A stretch of 61,736 nt of DNA from Pseudomonas sp. GM79 (GTDB lineage: Bacteria > Pseudomonadota > Gammaproteobacteria > Pseudomonadales > Pseudomonadaceae). Every line of letters starts with the position of its first letter. Positions within the stretch are counted from its first letter, which is position 1. The translations under genes were made by a program, and so were the position numbers. The stretch is taken from positions 1 to 61,736 of the forward strand of contig NZ_AKJE01000082.1 in NCBI RefSeq assembly GCF_000282495.1, in the 5' to 3' direction. Of this stretch, positions 34,017-43,477 are shown one piece after another. The notes under the pieces are model-generated. The model was not told where the DNA came from and did not search any database. It saw only the letters and a list, made by a program, of their open reading frames with translations.

Positions 34017-35012
34017 TCAGAACCAGCGCAAACGTCGGAATAGCAACCACTGCCCCAGCGCTACCGAGCCTGCCAGAAGGCAGGCGATCAGGAAGCCATA
34101 GGGGCTGGTGGAGAACGGAATACCGCCGACGTTGATGCCCAAAAGACCGGTCAGAAAACTCATCGGCAAAAAAATTCCGGTGATGATCCCGAAGCGGTAC
34201 ATCGTGCGGTTCATGCGCACGCTCAGACGCCGGTCTTCGGCCTCCAGGACCAGCCCCACGCGCTCCCGGGTCAATTCCAGCTCCTCGAGATAACGGGTCA
34301 GGCTGTTGTTCAATTCGTTCCAGTAATCGCCATCGTCTTCGACGAACCACGGTAGTTTTATTCGTGTCAACTGACCGAAAATATCCCGCTGCGGTGCCAG
34401 AAAACGTTTCAGTGCGGCCGCCCTGCGACGGATCTGCAAAACGGCCCCATGCTCAGGTGTATACCGTTCGTCGGTATCCAGCTTTTCTTCTTCCTCATCG
34501 ACGATTTCCGAGAGGCAGCTGACCAGATCCTGCACTTTGTTAGTCAGGTACTGCGCCATATAAAGAATGAGTTCGGAGGCGGTTCTCGGCCCTTTGCCTT
34601 CAGCCAGTTGCACCAGCAACTCATCGGTGGCGCGCAACGGCCGCAGACGCAGGGAGATCACGCGCTGGGCCGAACCGAAGATCCGCACCGAGACCATGTC
34701 TTCCGGCTCGGCACCTGGATTGAGGTTGATCCCGCGCAAAAACAGCAACAGCTCGGCGTCCGGCAGCGGCAAAAGGCGCGGCCGGGTGTTCTCTTCCAGC
34801 AACAAGTCGCAACTAAATTCACTCAGACCGCTGTATTTACGCAGCCAGGTCTGGGTTTGCGGATGACTGCGATCCCAGTGCAGCCACAGGCTTTCATGGG
34901 CCTGCAACTGCAAGTCATCGAGTTCAGTCCGGGCTATCGAACGCGCACCGCCTTTACCGTCCAGCACCAGGGCATGCACCAGCCCCCACTGCGCGTTTTC
35001 TTCCTCGAACAT
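34017..35012 (-). CDS. cmaX: CorA/ZntB-family metal ion transporter CmaX
   Basis: A 331-residue CorA-superfamily protein: a long cytoplasmic part with coiled-coil helices (~150-270, SEIVDEEEEKLDT and LELTRERVGLVLE) and two C-terminal transmembrane helices (~275-325). The pore motif reads GINVGGIPF, closer to the ZntB form (G-x-N) of the family than to CorA itself, so the ion could be zinc or magnesium. ATG 35012 is preferred because GGGG lies 5 bp upstream; a GTG two codons earlier overlaps that site. It heads the cmaX-crfX-cmpX unit. Confidence 0.9.
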   Translation of the reverse strand: MFEEENAQWGLVHALVLDGKGGARSIARTELDDLQLQAHESLWLHWDRSHPQTQTWLRKYSGLSEFSCDLLLEENTRPRLLPLPDAELLLFLRGINLNPGAEPEDMVSVRIFGSAQRVISLRLRPLRATDELLVQLAEGKGPRTASELILYMAQYLTNKVQDLVSCLSEIVDEEEEKLDTDERYTPEHGAVLQIRRRAAALKRFLAPQRDIFGQLTRIKLPWFVEDDGDYWNELNNSLTRYLEELELTRERVGLVLEAEDRRLSVRMNRTMYRFGIITGIFLPMSFLTGLLGINVGGIPFSTSPYGFLIACLLAGSVALGQWLLFRRLRWF

Positions 35013-35037
35013 CCTCACCCCTTTAATGAAACGCGCT

Positions 35038-35529
35038 TTATTCAGGCATCTTCAGCGGGCTTGGCGAAATGATCACGCCGTTGTTATCCGCATAAACATA
35101 GTGACCCGGGTGGAAGGTCACACCCGCGAAGGTCACGGCAATATTGAGTTCACCCACACCGCGCCGGTCGGTTTTCATCGGGTGACTGGCCAGGGCTTGA
35201 ACCCCCAGATCGGTTTGCGCGATGACGTCGACGTCGCGAATGCAACCGTAGATCACCAGCCCTTCCCAACCGTTACTGGCGGCTTTCTCGGCCAGCAGGT
35301 CGCCCAACAGCGCGCGGCGCAGGGAACCGCCACCGTCGACCACCAGTACTTTACCGTCACCCTTGAGCGCTACTTGCTCCTTGACCAGCGAATTATCTTC
35401 GAAACATTTGATGGTCACGATTTCGCCGCCGAAAGAATCACGGCCACCAAAATTGCTGAACATCGGTTCCAGCACCTGCACCAGCTCCGGATAGGCATCG
35501 CACAGGTCAGGCGTGAGGTAATGGTTCAT
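35038..35529 (-). CDS. rraA: Ribonuclease E activity regulator RraA family
   Basis: A 163-residue RraA-type protein (MNHYLTPDLCDAYPELV start). It contains the glycine-rich loop VLVVDGGGSLRRALLGD (~60-76) and YGCIRDVDVI (~93), the family core once mistaken for a methyltransferase. E. coli RraA binds RNase E and inhibits it. Several Pseudomonas RraA-like proteins may instead be 4-hydroxy-4-methyl-2-oxoglutarate aldolases, so the biochemical role is not certain. It ends 25 bp from the cmaX start. Confidence 0.9.
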   Translation of the reverse strand: MNHYLTPDLCDAYPELVQVLEPMFSNFGGRDSFGGEIVTIKCFEDNSLVKEQVALKGDGKVLVVDGGGSLRRALLGDLLAEKAASNGWEGLVIYGCIRDVDVIAQTDLGVQALASHPMKTDRRGVGELNIAVTFAGVTFHPGHYVYADNNGVIISPSPLKMPE

Positions 35530-35703
35530 CGAGAAACTCCTGTAGGAAGGAAGACAATCGAGTAGGCAGCATACGCGGGCCAAGGCTGAACCGCCGCAAA
35601 CGCGCAGAGCGAAACAGTCACCAAAAGTGACCAGAACCGCTTAATGCGTCATATCTTAGCCGCAAGCCGTTCAGAGCGAAATGCCCTTGTTAGAGCATCA
35701 GGT

Positions 35704-36693
35704 TCAAACGGCCGAGGCCAAATCCGGCTTTTCACCCAGCAAAGGCGTCTGTTGATCTGCCAGCCAACGCGCCACCAACGGCCAGACTTCAGTTTGCGCA
35801 GATTTGCTGACAAGCATTTCCACATGACCGAAATTATCGCCAAAGCCTTGCTCGCGGCCAAGGGTGATGAATTGCTTGTGCTCGGAGCCGACCTGATCGA
35901 ACAGCTTGCGGCAGGCCCAGGTCGGGTCCTGATGATCGCCCGCGGCACTCACGGCCAACACCGGTAACTGAATCTCGGCCAAACCCGCCCACCAGTCCTT
36001 GTCGGCATCGCCAAAACGCCCGAACAGCCCGTACCAGCGCATGCTTTCCAGGGCCAGGCCAATCGGCTCGTCCTCCGGGCCGCGCTTGAGGCGTGAACCT
36101 GACAGTTGAGCAAACCGCTTGAGGATGAAACGCCCGCTCCACTCAACCGGTGGAAACTTCAACGGCCAGTAGGTACGGCTGACCTGCGTGCCGAAGAACG
36201 CGGCAGACGCGACGACAGGCTCGCCGATGTATTCCCCACCCAGCGCCGCCGCCAGCGTAATGCCACCCAGCGAGTGACCGATCCAGTGTGGGACCTGGCC
36301 GCTCTGTTCGCGCACAAAGGCCCCAATGGCCGGCAAGTCGTAACGCGCGTAGTCGGCAACGCGGTTCTTGCGATAGTCCTGATTGCGCTGAGACAGACCA
36401 TGACCGCGCATTTCCGGGATCCACACATCGAAGCCCAGACGCGTCAGATAAGCCCCCAACCCCAGACCTTTGGGAGAGAACCAGAACCGCCGATTGGAAA
36501 AGCTGCCGTGCAACAGAATCACCGGCACGCCACGCACCGTCGGCTCATCGGCCAGACCCAGGCGTGTCACAGCCAGTTCGACGGTGCCGTCGGGGCTGTT
36601 GCCGGGTTTCAAGCGATAGACGTCTTCGCTCAGATCACCGCGCCGCTCGGCGCTGATCAGGGCGACAGGAAATAGGTTGCTGCTGCTTTGCAT
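35704..36693 (-). CDS. Alpha/beta-fold hydrolase
   Basis: A 329-residue serine hydrolase. Motifs visible are the oxyanion region VILLHGSFSNRRFW (~58), the nucleophile elbow GHSLGG (~143), AVSAAGDHQDPT for the acid, and NFGHVEML near the C-terminus for the catalytic histidine. No signal peptide is seen. ATG 36693 is the family-like start (MQSSSNLFPVALI); the upstream frame runs into a REP pair. The substrate is unknown; esterase or lipase-like activity is likely. It sits between rraA and ppsA, as in P. aeruginosa. Confidence 0.87.
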   Translation of the reverse strand: MQSSSNLFPVALISAERRGDLSEDVYRLKPGNSPDGTVELAVTRLGLADEPTVRGVPVILLHGSFSNRRFWFSPKGLGLGAYLTRLGFDVWIPEMRGHGLSQRNQDYRKNRVADYARYDLPAIGAFVREQSGQVPHWIGHSLGGITLAAALGGEYIGEPVVASAAFFGTQVSRTYWPLKFPPVEWSGRFILKRFAQLSGSRLKRGPEDEPIGLALESMRWYGLFGRFGDADKDWWAGLAEIQLPVLAVSAAGDHQDPTWACRKLFDQVGSEHKQFITLGREQGFGDNFGHVEMLVSKSAQTEVWPLVARWLADQQTPLLGEKPDLASAV

Positions 36694-36776
36694 AATGCTC
36701 TTGCACAAAAAAGGGCGGCATCCAGAGGAGCCCGCCCTACTTGAATATCTGAAAGAGCCGGCCAGTGTGGGAGCGA

Positions 36777-36864
36777 GCCTGCTCGCGAAGGACGTCAGAA
36801 CAACGCGTTTATCCAGCAAGTACGCGTTATCGTTTACGACCATCGCGAGCAGGCTCGCTCCCAC
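36777..36864. repeat. REP pair, GAGCGAGCCTGCTCGCGA subtype
   Basis: Inverted units GTGGGAGCGAGCCTGCTCGC and complement at 36777-36800 and 36843-36864. The core reads GAGCGAGCCTGC rather than GAGCGGGCTTGC, a third REP subtype. It lies between the hydrolase and ppsA on the same strand. Confidence 0.9.
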
Positions 36865-36886
36865 AGAGAGCGGCCCGTCCACACCA

Positions 36887-39262
36887 TCAGGCCGAAGCCT
36901 GACCTTCAGCCAGGAAGAACCAGGTTTCCAGCACGGAATCGGGGTTCAGCGAAACGCTTTCGATGCCCTGCTCCATCAGCCATTTGGCCAGATCAGGGTG
37001 GTCCGAAGGGCCCTGACCGCAAATGCCGATGTACTTGCCGGCCTTGTTGCAGGCCTGAATAGCATTGGCCAGCAGCTTCTTGACCGCAGGATTACGCTCG
37101 TCGAACAGGTGCGCGATGATCCCGGAGTCACGGTCCAGACCCAGTGTCAGCTGAGTCAGGTCGTTGGAGCCGATGGAGAAACCGTCGAAGAACTCGAGGA
37201 ACTCTTCAGCCAGGATCGCGTTGGACGGCAGCTCGCACATCATGATGATGCGCAGACCATTCTCGCCGCGAGCCAGACCATTTTCGGCCAACAGATCGAT
37301 CACTTGGCTGGCTTCGCCGAGGGTACGAACGAACGGCACCATGATTTCAACGTTGGTCAGGCCCATCTCGTTGCGCACGCGCTTGAGGGCGCGGCACTCG
37401 AGCTCAAAGCAGTCGCGGAACGATTCGCTGATGTAACGCGAAGCGCCACGGAAGCCCAGCATCGGGTTTTCTTCTTCCGGCTCGTAGAGTTTGCCGCCGA
37501 TCAGGTTCGCGTATTCGTTGGACTTGAAGTCCGACAGACGCACGATGACCTTTTTCGGGGTGAACGCAGCGGCCAGGGTGCTGATGCCTTCAACCAGTTT
37601 GTCGACATAGAAGTCAACAGGATCGTCGTAACCGGCGATGCGCTTGTCGACGCTGTCCTTGATTTCTTGCGGCAGGCCGTCGTAGTTCAACAGCGCTTTG
37701 GGGTGCACGCCGATCATGCGGTTGATGATGAATTCCAGACGGGCCAGGCCCACACCGGCGTTCGGTAGCTGCGCGAAGTCGAAGGCGCGGTCCGGGTTGC
37801 CGACGTTCATCATGATCTTGAACGGCAGATCCGGCATGGCATCCACGGAGTTTTTCTTGATGTCGAAACCCAATTCGCCTTCGAAGATGTAACCGGTGTC
37901 GCCTTCAGCGCAGGAAACGGTCACGCCCTGGCCGTCTTGCAACAGTTGGGTGGCGTTGCCGCAACCGACCACGGCCGGAATACCCAGCTCACGGGCGATA
38001 ATCGCCGCGTGGCAGGTACGACCGCCACGGTTGGTGACGATGGCGCTGGCGCGCTTCATCACCGGTTCCCAGTCCGGGTCGGTCATGTCGGACACCAGGA
38101 CATCGCCCGGCTGGACTTTGTCCATCTCGGACACATCCTTGATGATCCGCACTTTGCCGGCGCCGATGCGCTGGCCGATAGCGCGACCTTCCACCAGCAC
38201 AGTGCCGGTTTCTTTCAGCAGGTAACGTTCCATGACGTTGGCCTGGGTGCGGCTTTTCACGGTTTCCGGACGAGCCTGCACGATGTAGAGCTTGCCGTCG
38301 TCGCCGTCTTTGGCCCATTCGATGTCCATCGGGCACTTGTAGTGCTTTTCGATGATCATCGCTTGTTTGGCCAGCTCGCTGACTTCAGCGTCGCTCAGGC
38401 AGAAACGTGCACGATCGGCCTTGTCCACGTCGATGGTCTTGACCGATTTACCGGCCGTGGCCACTTCGCCGTAGATCATCTTGATGGCTTTGCTGCCCAG
38501 GTTGCGACGCAGGATGGCCGGACGACCGGCTTGCAGCGTGCCTTTGTGGACATAGAATTCATCCGGGTTCACCGCGCCTTGTACGACGGTTTCACCCAGG
38601 CCGTAAGCGCCGGTGATGAACACCACGTCACGGAAGCCCGATTCGGTATCGAGGGTGAACATCACGCCGGCAGTGCCGGTTTCGGAGCGGACCATGCGCT
38701 GCACGCCGGCCGACAGGGCAACCAGCTTGTGGTCAAAGCCCTGGTGGACGCGGTAGGAAATCGCACGATCGTTGAACAGGGAAGCGAACACCTCTTTGGC
38801 GGCACGAATAACGTTTTCGACACCACGGATGTTCAGGAAGGTTTCCTGCTGACCGGCGAAGGAAGCGTCCGGCAAGTCTTCGGCGGTAGCGGAAGAGCGC
38901 ACGGCCACGGCCATGTCAGGGTTGCCGGCCGACAGCGTGGCGAACGCAGTGCGGATCTCGGCGTTGAGCTTCTCGGGGAACTCGGCTTCCATGATCCATT
39001 GACGGATCTGGGCGCCGGTTTTGGCCAGGGCGTTGACATCGTCGACATCCAGCGCGTCGAGGGCGGCGTGGATCTGATCGTTCAGACCGCTCAGCTCCAG
39101 GAAATCACGATACGCCTGAGCTGTCGTGGCGAAGCCACCGGGCACCGATACACCGGCACCTGCAAGGTTACTGATCATCTCGCCCAGGGATGCGTTCTTG
39201 CCCCCCACATGCTCTACATCATGGACGCCGAGCTTATCGAGGGAAACTACGTACTCTACCAA
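36887..39262 (-). CDS. ppsA: Phosphoenolpyruvate synthase
   Basis: PpsA converts pyruvate, ATP and water to PEP, AMP and phosphate for gluconeogenesis. The 791-residue protein has an ATP-grasp N-terminal domain (GGKNASLGEMI, VAVRSSATAEDLPDASFAGQ), the phosphohistidine swivel GGRTCHAAIIARELGIP (~420), and the PEP/pyruvate barrel ending CGQGPSDHPDLAKWL. Translation starts at a TTG (39260-39262) with GGAGA 7 bp upstream, giving the usual MVEYVVSLDKLG. It is divergent from its own regulator ppsR. Confidence 0.97.
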   Translation of the reverse strand: MVEYVVSLDKLGVHDVEHVGGKNASLGEMISNLAGAGVSVPGGFATTAQAYRDFLELSGLNDQIHAALDALDVDDVNALAKTGAQIRQWIMEAEFPEKLNAEIRTAFATLSAGNPDMAVAVRSSATAEDLPDASFAGQQETFLNIRGVENVIRAAKEVFASLFNDRAISYRVHQGFDHKLVALSAGVQRMVRSETGTAGVMFTLDTESGFRDVVFITGAYGLGETVVQGAVNPDEFYVHKGTLQAGRPAILRRNLGSKAIKMIYGEVATAGKSVKTIDVDKADRARFCLSDAEVSELAKQAMIIEKHYKCPMDIEWAKDGDDGKLYIVQARPETVKSRTQANVMERYLLKETGTVLVEGRAIGQRIGAGKVRIIKDVSEMDKVQPGDVLVSDMTDPDWEPVMKRASAIVTNRGGRTCHAAIIARELGIPAVVGCGNATQLLQDGQGVTVSCAEGDTGYIFEGELGFDIKKNSVDAMPDLPFKIMMNVGNPDRAFDFAQLPNAGVGLARLEFIINRMIGVHPKALLNYDGLPQEIKDSVDKRIAGYDDPVDFYVDKLVEGISTLAAAFTPKKVIVRLSDFKSNEYANLIGGKLYEPEEENPMLGFRGASRYISESFRDCFELECRALKRVRNEMGLTNVEIMVPFVRTLGEASQVIDLLAENGLARGENGLRIIMMCELPSNAILAEEFLEFFDGFSIGSNDLTQLTLGLDRDSGIIAHLFDERNPAVKKLLANAIQACNKAGKYIGICGQGPSDHPDLAKWLMEQGIESVSLNPDSVLETWFFLAEGQASA

Positions 39263-39415
39263 GGTGATCTCTCCACTAACTGTGTTGGAAAAGCTCAGAA
39301 GCCGGCGACTCGGGGGAGCATTTGCCGGCTGTATGGCCTGGACCTGGAAAATAAGTGAGAATGCTGGCCACTGGCGGCCGACAAATCGCGCCTACTATAT
39401 CCAAGAATCGTCACA

Positions 39416-39573
39416 AGTGTCCTGTGTTGCAAATGCGTTCTTTTTTGGCGAGTGACTGTTGTTGCCAGACAAGGCGCCGCGACGAGTCATAGCTGGCTAT
39501 GGCGAGGAGCGGCAACGCAGTATGGCGGCCACAGGCGCCGTCAAAAAGGAACGCATTTGTGACACAGGACACT
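39416..39573. mobile_element. 158-bp element with 32-bp inverted repeats between ppsA and ppsR
   Basis: The ends 39416-39447 and 39542-39573 are inverted copies, 29 of 32 bases identical, beginning AGTGTCCTGTGT and containing CAAATGCGTTC. The 94-bp interior has no ORF but has self-complementary stretches such as CATAGCTGGCTATG. The shape fits a MITE-like element, although no target-site duplication is visible. The alternative is a symmetric regulatory region in which ppsA and ppsR share the same promoter-proximal sequence. Confidence 0.5.
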
Positions 39574-39594
39574 CACTTAAGGCCCAAGGTGCAA

Positions 39595-40413
39595 ATGAAA
39601 CGATCTGCTTTCTTTATCTCCGATGGCACGGGCATTACGGCCGAAACCCTCGGTCAAAGCCTGTTGGCGCAGTTCGAAAACATTACCTTCAGCAAAATCA
39701 CGCGGCCCTACATCGACAACGCGGATAAAGCGCGGGCCATGGTACAACAAATCAACAAAGCCGCCGAAAACGATGGTTTTCGTCCGATTATTTTCGACAC
39801 CATCGTCAATCAGGACATTCGTGAGATCCTCGCGACGTCGAATGGTTTCATGATCGACATTTTCTCGACCTTCCTGGCGCCACTGGAACAGGAACTGACC
39901 GAGCATTCTTCCTACACCGTCGGCAAATCCCACTCCATCGGTGGCAACTCCAATTACATGGAGCGCATCGAGGCGGTGAACTTCGCCCTCGACAACGACG
40001 ACGGCGCCCGCACGCACTATTACGACAAAGCTGACCTGATACTAGTGGGTGTGTCGCGCTGTGGTAAAACCCCGACGTGTTTGTACATGGCCATGCAATT
40101 CGGCATCCGCGCGGCCAATTACCCGCTCACCGAAGACGACATGGAGCGCCTGCAACTGCCAACCGCCCTGCGCGCCCATCATCACAAGCTGTTCGGCCTG
40201 ACCATCGACCCGGACCGCCTCACGGCGATTCGCAATGAGCGCAAGCCCAACAGCCGCTATTCGAGCTACGCGCAGTGCGAATTCGAAGTGCGCGAGGTGG
40301 AGAATCTGTTTCGCCGCGAGAACATTGCCCACATCAATTCCACGCATTTCTCGGTAGAAGAGATTTCGGCGAAGATTCTGGTGGAGAAAGGTGTGGAGCG
40401 GCGGTTCAAGTAG
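39595..40413 (+). CDS. ppsR: PEP synthase regulatory protein (kinase/pyrophosphorylase)
   Basis: A 272-residue DUF299-family protein that inactivates PpsA by ADP-dependent threonine phosphorylation and reactivates it by phosphorolysis. It starts MKRSAFFISDGTGITAETLG (ATG 39595) and has the P-loop VGVSRCGKTPTCLYMA (~150). RKPNSRYSSYAQCEFEVREV near the C-terminus is conserved. An upstream in-frame start at 39499 would translate the inverted-repeat element and is rejected. It is divergent from ppsA, a standard pairing. Confidence 0.96.
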   Translation: MKRSAFFISDGTGITAETLGQSLLAQFENITFSKITRPYIDNADKARAMVQQINKAAENDGFRPIIFDTIVNQDIREILATSNGFMIDIFSTFLAPLEQELTEHSSYTVGKSHSIGGNSNYMERIEAVNFALDNDDGARTHYYDKADLILVGVSRCGKTPTCLYMAMQFGIRAANYPLTEDDMERLQLPTALRAHHHKLFGLTIDPDRLTAIRNERKPNSRYSSYAQCEFEVREVENLFRRENIAHINSTHFSVEEISAKILVEKGVERRFK

Positions 40414-40436
40414 TTTTTCAGCGCCTGTCAGGCCGC

Positions 40437-40531
40437 CTTCGCGAGCAAGCCCGCTCCCACATTTGATCTGTGTCGTACACAAAGTCTGTGTTCGCTGAAG
40501 ATCAAATGTGGGAGCGGGCTTGCTCGCGAAG
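40437..40531. repeat. REP pair between ppsR and prpD
   Basis: Inverted units at 40437-40460 and 40508-40531, with extended complementarity (ATTTGATC / GATCAAAT) flanking the cores. It separates convergent ppsR and prpD. Confidence 0.93.
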
Positions 40532-40548
40532 AACGATAACCCGGTCTC

Positions 40549-42033
40549 CTAGATCACAAACAAATCCACAAACCGGTTCACCACCGTCTCCTCAAGCCGC
40601 GTCTGGTCCTTGCACAACGCAAAGATCTCGGCACTGCGCTGAGCCGTGAAGCGCGTCGCCAGGTTCGCCTTGAACTTGTCCTCCAGCAACGCAATACCCT
40701 CGGCGCGGCGACGGCGATGGCCGATCGGGTATTCCACCACCACGTTCTTGGTGCTGGAGCCGTCCTTGAAGAACACCTGCACCGCATTGGCGATGGAGCG
40801 TTTATCCGGCTCCAGGTATTCGCGGGTGAAACGCGGGTCTTCGACGATGACCATTTTGTCGCGCAGCACGTCGATGATCGGATGCACGGCGTGGAAATCG
40901 TCTTCATATTGCTCGGCCACCAGATTACCGAACACCAAGGGTACGGCGATCATGTACTGGATGCAGTGGTCGCGGTCCGCGGCGTTGGCCAGCGGGCCGA
41001 CCTTGGAGATGATGCGGATCGCCGATTCGTGGGTGGTGATAACGATCCTGTCGATTTCGTGCAGGCGATTCCTGACCAAGGGGTGCAAGGTGACGGCGGC
41101 CTCGCAGGCAGTTTGCGCGTGAAACTCGGCGGGAAAGCTGATCTTGAACAGCACGTTTTCCATCACGTAGCTGCCGAACGACCGGGAGAAGCTGAAGGCA
41201 CGTTTGTCTTCAGGCTTGAGCGCCAGATCGTTGTTGGTGTGGCTGAACAATACGTCGTAGAAACCCCATTGTTTGGCGGTCAGCACACCGGGAATACCCA
41301 TCTCCCCGCGCATCGCAATGTCCGCCAGACGCACGCCACGACTGGACGCATCCCCCGCCGCCCAGGATTTACGCGACCCGGCATTGGGCGCATGCCGGTA
41401 AGTGCGAAGCGCCTGGCCGTCGGCAAAGGCATGGGACAACGCCGACAGCAGTTGCTCACGATTGGCACCCATGAGCTTGGCGGTGACGGCGGTCGAGGCG
41501 ACTTTCACCAGGATGACGTGATCGATACCGACACGATTGAAGGAATTTTCCAGCGCGATCACGCCTTGAATCTCATGCGCCATGATCATCGCTTCCAACA
41601 CCACGCGAATGGTCAGCGGTGCATCGCCATTGGCCAGGCGCTTTTGCGACAGGTGGTCAGCCACCGCGAGAATGGCGCCGAGGTTATCGGACGGATGACC
41701 CCATTCGGCGGCGAGCCAGGTGTCGTTGTAATCGAGCCAGCGAACGATGCAACCGATGTCCCACGCCGCTTTGACCGGATCGAGACGGTAACTGGTGCCC
41801 GGCACGCGAGCACCGAAGGGAACGACCGTGCCTTCGACGATGGGGCCCAGGTGTTTGGTGCATTCGGGAAAACGCAGCGCCAACAGACCGCAGCCGAGGG
41901 TGTCCATCAGGCAATTGCGGGCGGTATCCAGCGCTTCCGGAGATTCGATTTTGAAGTTGAGGACGTAGTCAGCGATGTCCTGCAGGACCGTGTCGTAGTC
42001 GGGGCGGTTGTTCAGGTCGACGTTGGCGCTCAT
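40549..42033 (-). CDS. prpD: 2-Methylcitrate dehydratase PrpD
   Basis: A 494-residue MmgE/PrpD-family protein, last in the propionate operon. Motifs: DTLGCGLLALRFPECTKHLG (~46), WLDYNDTWLAAEWGHPSDNL (~100) and GDASSRGVRLADIA (~223). PrpD dehydrates 2-methylcitrate to 2-methylaconitate. The cluster also encodes AcnD/PrpF, which carry out the same step in two parts, so PrpD may be redundant or handle another stereoisomer. The start is ATG 42033, about 200 bp after prpF with a REP pair between. Confidence 0.95.
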   Translation of the reverse strand: MSANVDLNNRPDYDTVLQDIADYVLNFKIESPEALDTARNCLMDTLGCGLLALRFPECTKHLGPIVEGTVVPFGARVPGTSYRLDPVKAAWDIGCIVRWLDYNDTWLAAEWGHPSDNLGAILAVADHLSQKRLANGDAPLTIRVVLEAMIMAHEIQGVIALENSFNRVGIDHVILVKVASTAVTAKLMGANREQLLSALSHAFADGQALRTYRHAPNAGSRKSWAAGDASSRGVRLADIAMRGEMGIPGVLTAKQWGFYDVLFSHTNNDLALKPEDKRAFSFSRSFGSYVMENVLFKISFPAEFHAQTACEAAVTLHPLVRNRLHEIDRIVITTHESAIRIISKVGPLANAADRDHCIQYMIAVPLVFGNLVAEQYEDDFHAVHPIIDVLRDKMVIVEDPRFTREYLEPDKRSIANAVQVFFKDGSSTKNVVVEYPIGHRRRRAEGIALLEDKFKANLATRFTAQRSAEIFALCKDQTRLEETVVNRFVDLFVI

Positions 42034-42129
42034 GTTCGATTCACTCGGTCAGTGGTTCGCTGATGGGACCTCGGTTCAGGATCAATCTTAGTTGGTGACG
42101 CTATTCTTGTTATTGAAATGCAATTAACT

Positions 42130-42217
42130 GTGGGAGCGGGCTTGCTCGCGAAGAGGGAGTGTCAGTCGAAATCAATATTGCCTGATATACCGCCTTCGCG
42201 AGCAAGCCCGCTCCCAC
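42130..42217. repeat. REP pair between prpF and prpD
   Basis: Inverted units at 42130-42152 and 42193-42217 inside the prp operon, 97 bp upstream of the prpD start. It could tune mRNA stability between the two genes. Confidence 0.93.
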
Positions 42218-42234
42218 ATTGGCTCAGTGTCGGG

Positions 42235-43425
42235 TTAGAAAGAATCCCCCGGCACGCGGACGTAACCTTCCATCAACACCCGCGCACTGCGGCTCATGAT
42301 GGCTTTTTTCACAGTCCATTCACCGTTGACCTGGCTGGCCTCGGCCCCCACGCGCAACGTGCCTGAGGGATGACCGAAGCGCACGGCGTTGCGTTCGATG
42401 CCGCCCGCCGCCAGGTTCACCAACGTGCCGGAAATTGCCGCCGCCGTGCCGATGGCCACCGCTGCCGTGCCCATCATCGCGTGGTGCAGTTTGCCCATGG
42501 ACAGCGCGCGCACCAGCAAATCAATATCGGTGGCGGCGATCTTTTTGCCGCTGGAGGCAATGTAATCCGCCGGTTTGGCGACGAACGCCACCTTCGGTGT
42601 GTGCTGACGCTTGGCCGCTTCGTCCAGATGCTGAATCAGCCCCATGCGCAACGCGCCGTAAGCGCGGATGGTTTCGAACATCGCCAGGGCCTTCAGGTCG
42701 CCGTTGATCGCGCCCTGCAATTCGGTACCGGTGTAACCGATGTCTTCGGCATTGATGAAAATGGTCGGGATGCCAGCGTTGATCAGGGTCGCCTTGAGCG
42801 TACCGACGCCTGGCACTTCGAGATCATCCACCAGATTGCCGGTGGGGAACATCGCCCCCCCTTCACCCTCTTCTTCCGCCGCCGGGTCGATGAATTCGAG
42901 CTGCACTTCGGCCGCCGGAAAGGTCACGCCGTCGAGTTCGAAATCGCCTGTTTCCTGCACCTCACCGTTGGTGATCGGTACGTGGGCGATGATGGTCTTG
43001 CCGATATTGGCCTGCCACACGCGCACCACCGCCACGCCGTTGTGCGGAATGCGGCTGGCGTCCACCAGGCCATTGCTGACCGCGAACGAACCGACTGCCG
43101 CCGACAAGTTGCCGCAGTTGCCACTCCAGTCGACGAAAGGCTTGTCGATGGAGACCTGACCGAACAGGTAATCGACGTCATGGTCGGCCTTGAGGCTTTT
43201 CGACAGGATCACGGTTTTGCTGGTGCTGGACGTCGCACCGCCCATGCCGTCGATTTGCTTGTCGTATGGGTCGGGACTGCCGATCACTCGCAGCAACAAC
43301 GCATCGCGAGCCGAGCCGGGAATCTGTGCCGCTTCGGGCAGGTCTTTCAGGCTGAAGAACACGCCTTTGCTGGTGCCGCCGCGCATGTAGGTAGCAGGAA
43401 TCTTGATCTGGGGTGTGTGAGCCAT
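42235..43425 (-). CDS. prpF: 2-Methylaconitate cis-trans isomerase PrpF
   Basis: A 396-residue PrpF-family protein of diaminopimelate-epimerase fold. It contains ATYMRGGTSKGVFF (~11), DPYDKQIDGMGGATSSTSKT (~52) and WSGNCGNLSAAVG (~99). PrpF isomerises the trans-2-methylaconitate made by AcnD to the cis form that aconitases can hydrate. It begins 52 bp after acnD and is read in the same operon. Confidence 0.96.
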   Translation of the reverse strand: MAHTPQIKIPATYMRGGTSKGVFFSLKDLPEAAQIPGSARDALLLRVIGSPDPYDKQIDGMGGATSSTSKTVILSKSLKADHDVDYLFGQVSIDKPFVDWSGNCGNLSAAVGSFAVSNGLVDASRIPHNGVAVVRVWQANIGKTIIAHVPITNGEVQETGDFELDGVTFPAAEVQLEFIDPAAEEEGEGGAMFPTGNLVDDLEVPGVGTLKATLINAGIPTIFINAEDIGYTGTELQGAINGDLKALAMFETIRAYGALRMGLIQHLDEAAKRQHTPKVAFVAKPADYIASSGKKIAATDIDLLVRALSMGKLHHAMMGTAAVAIGTAAAISGTLVNLAAGGIERNAVRFGHPSGTLRVGAEASQVNGEWTVKKAIMSRSARVLMEGYVRVPGDSF

Positions 43426-43477
43426 ATAGATCCTTATCGGCCAGCGCGGGGCTTAACCCCCCGCGCGGCTCGTCGTG

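Noticed and set aside
39499..39594. N-terminal extension of PpsR from 39499
   Set aside because: It would translate the inverted-repeat element; ATG 39595 gives the conserved MKRSAFFISDGTG start.
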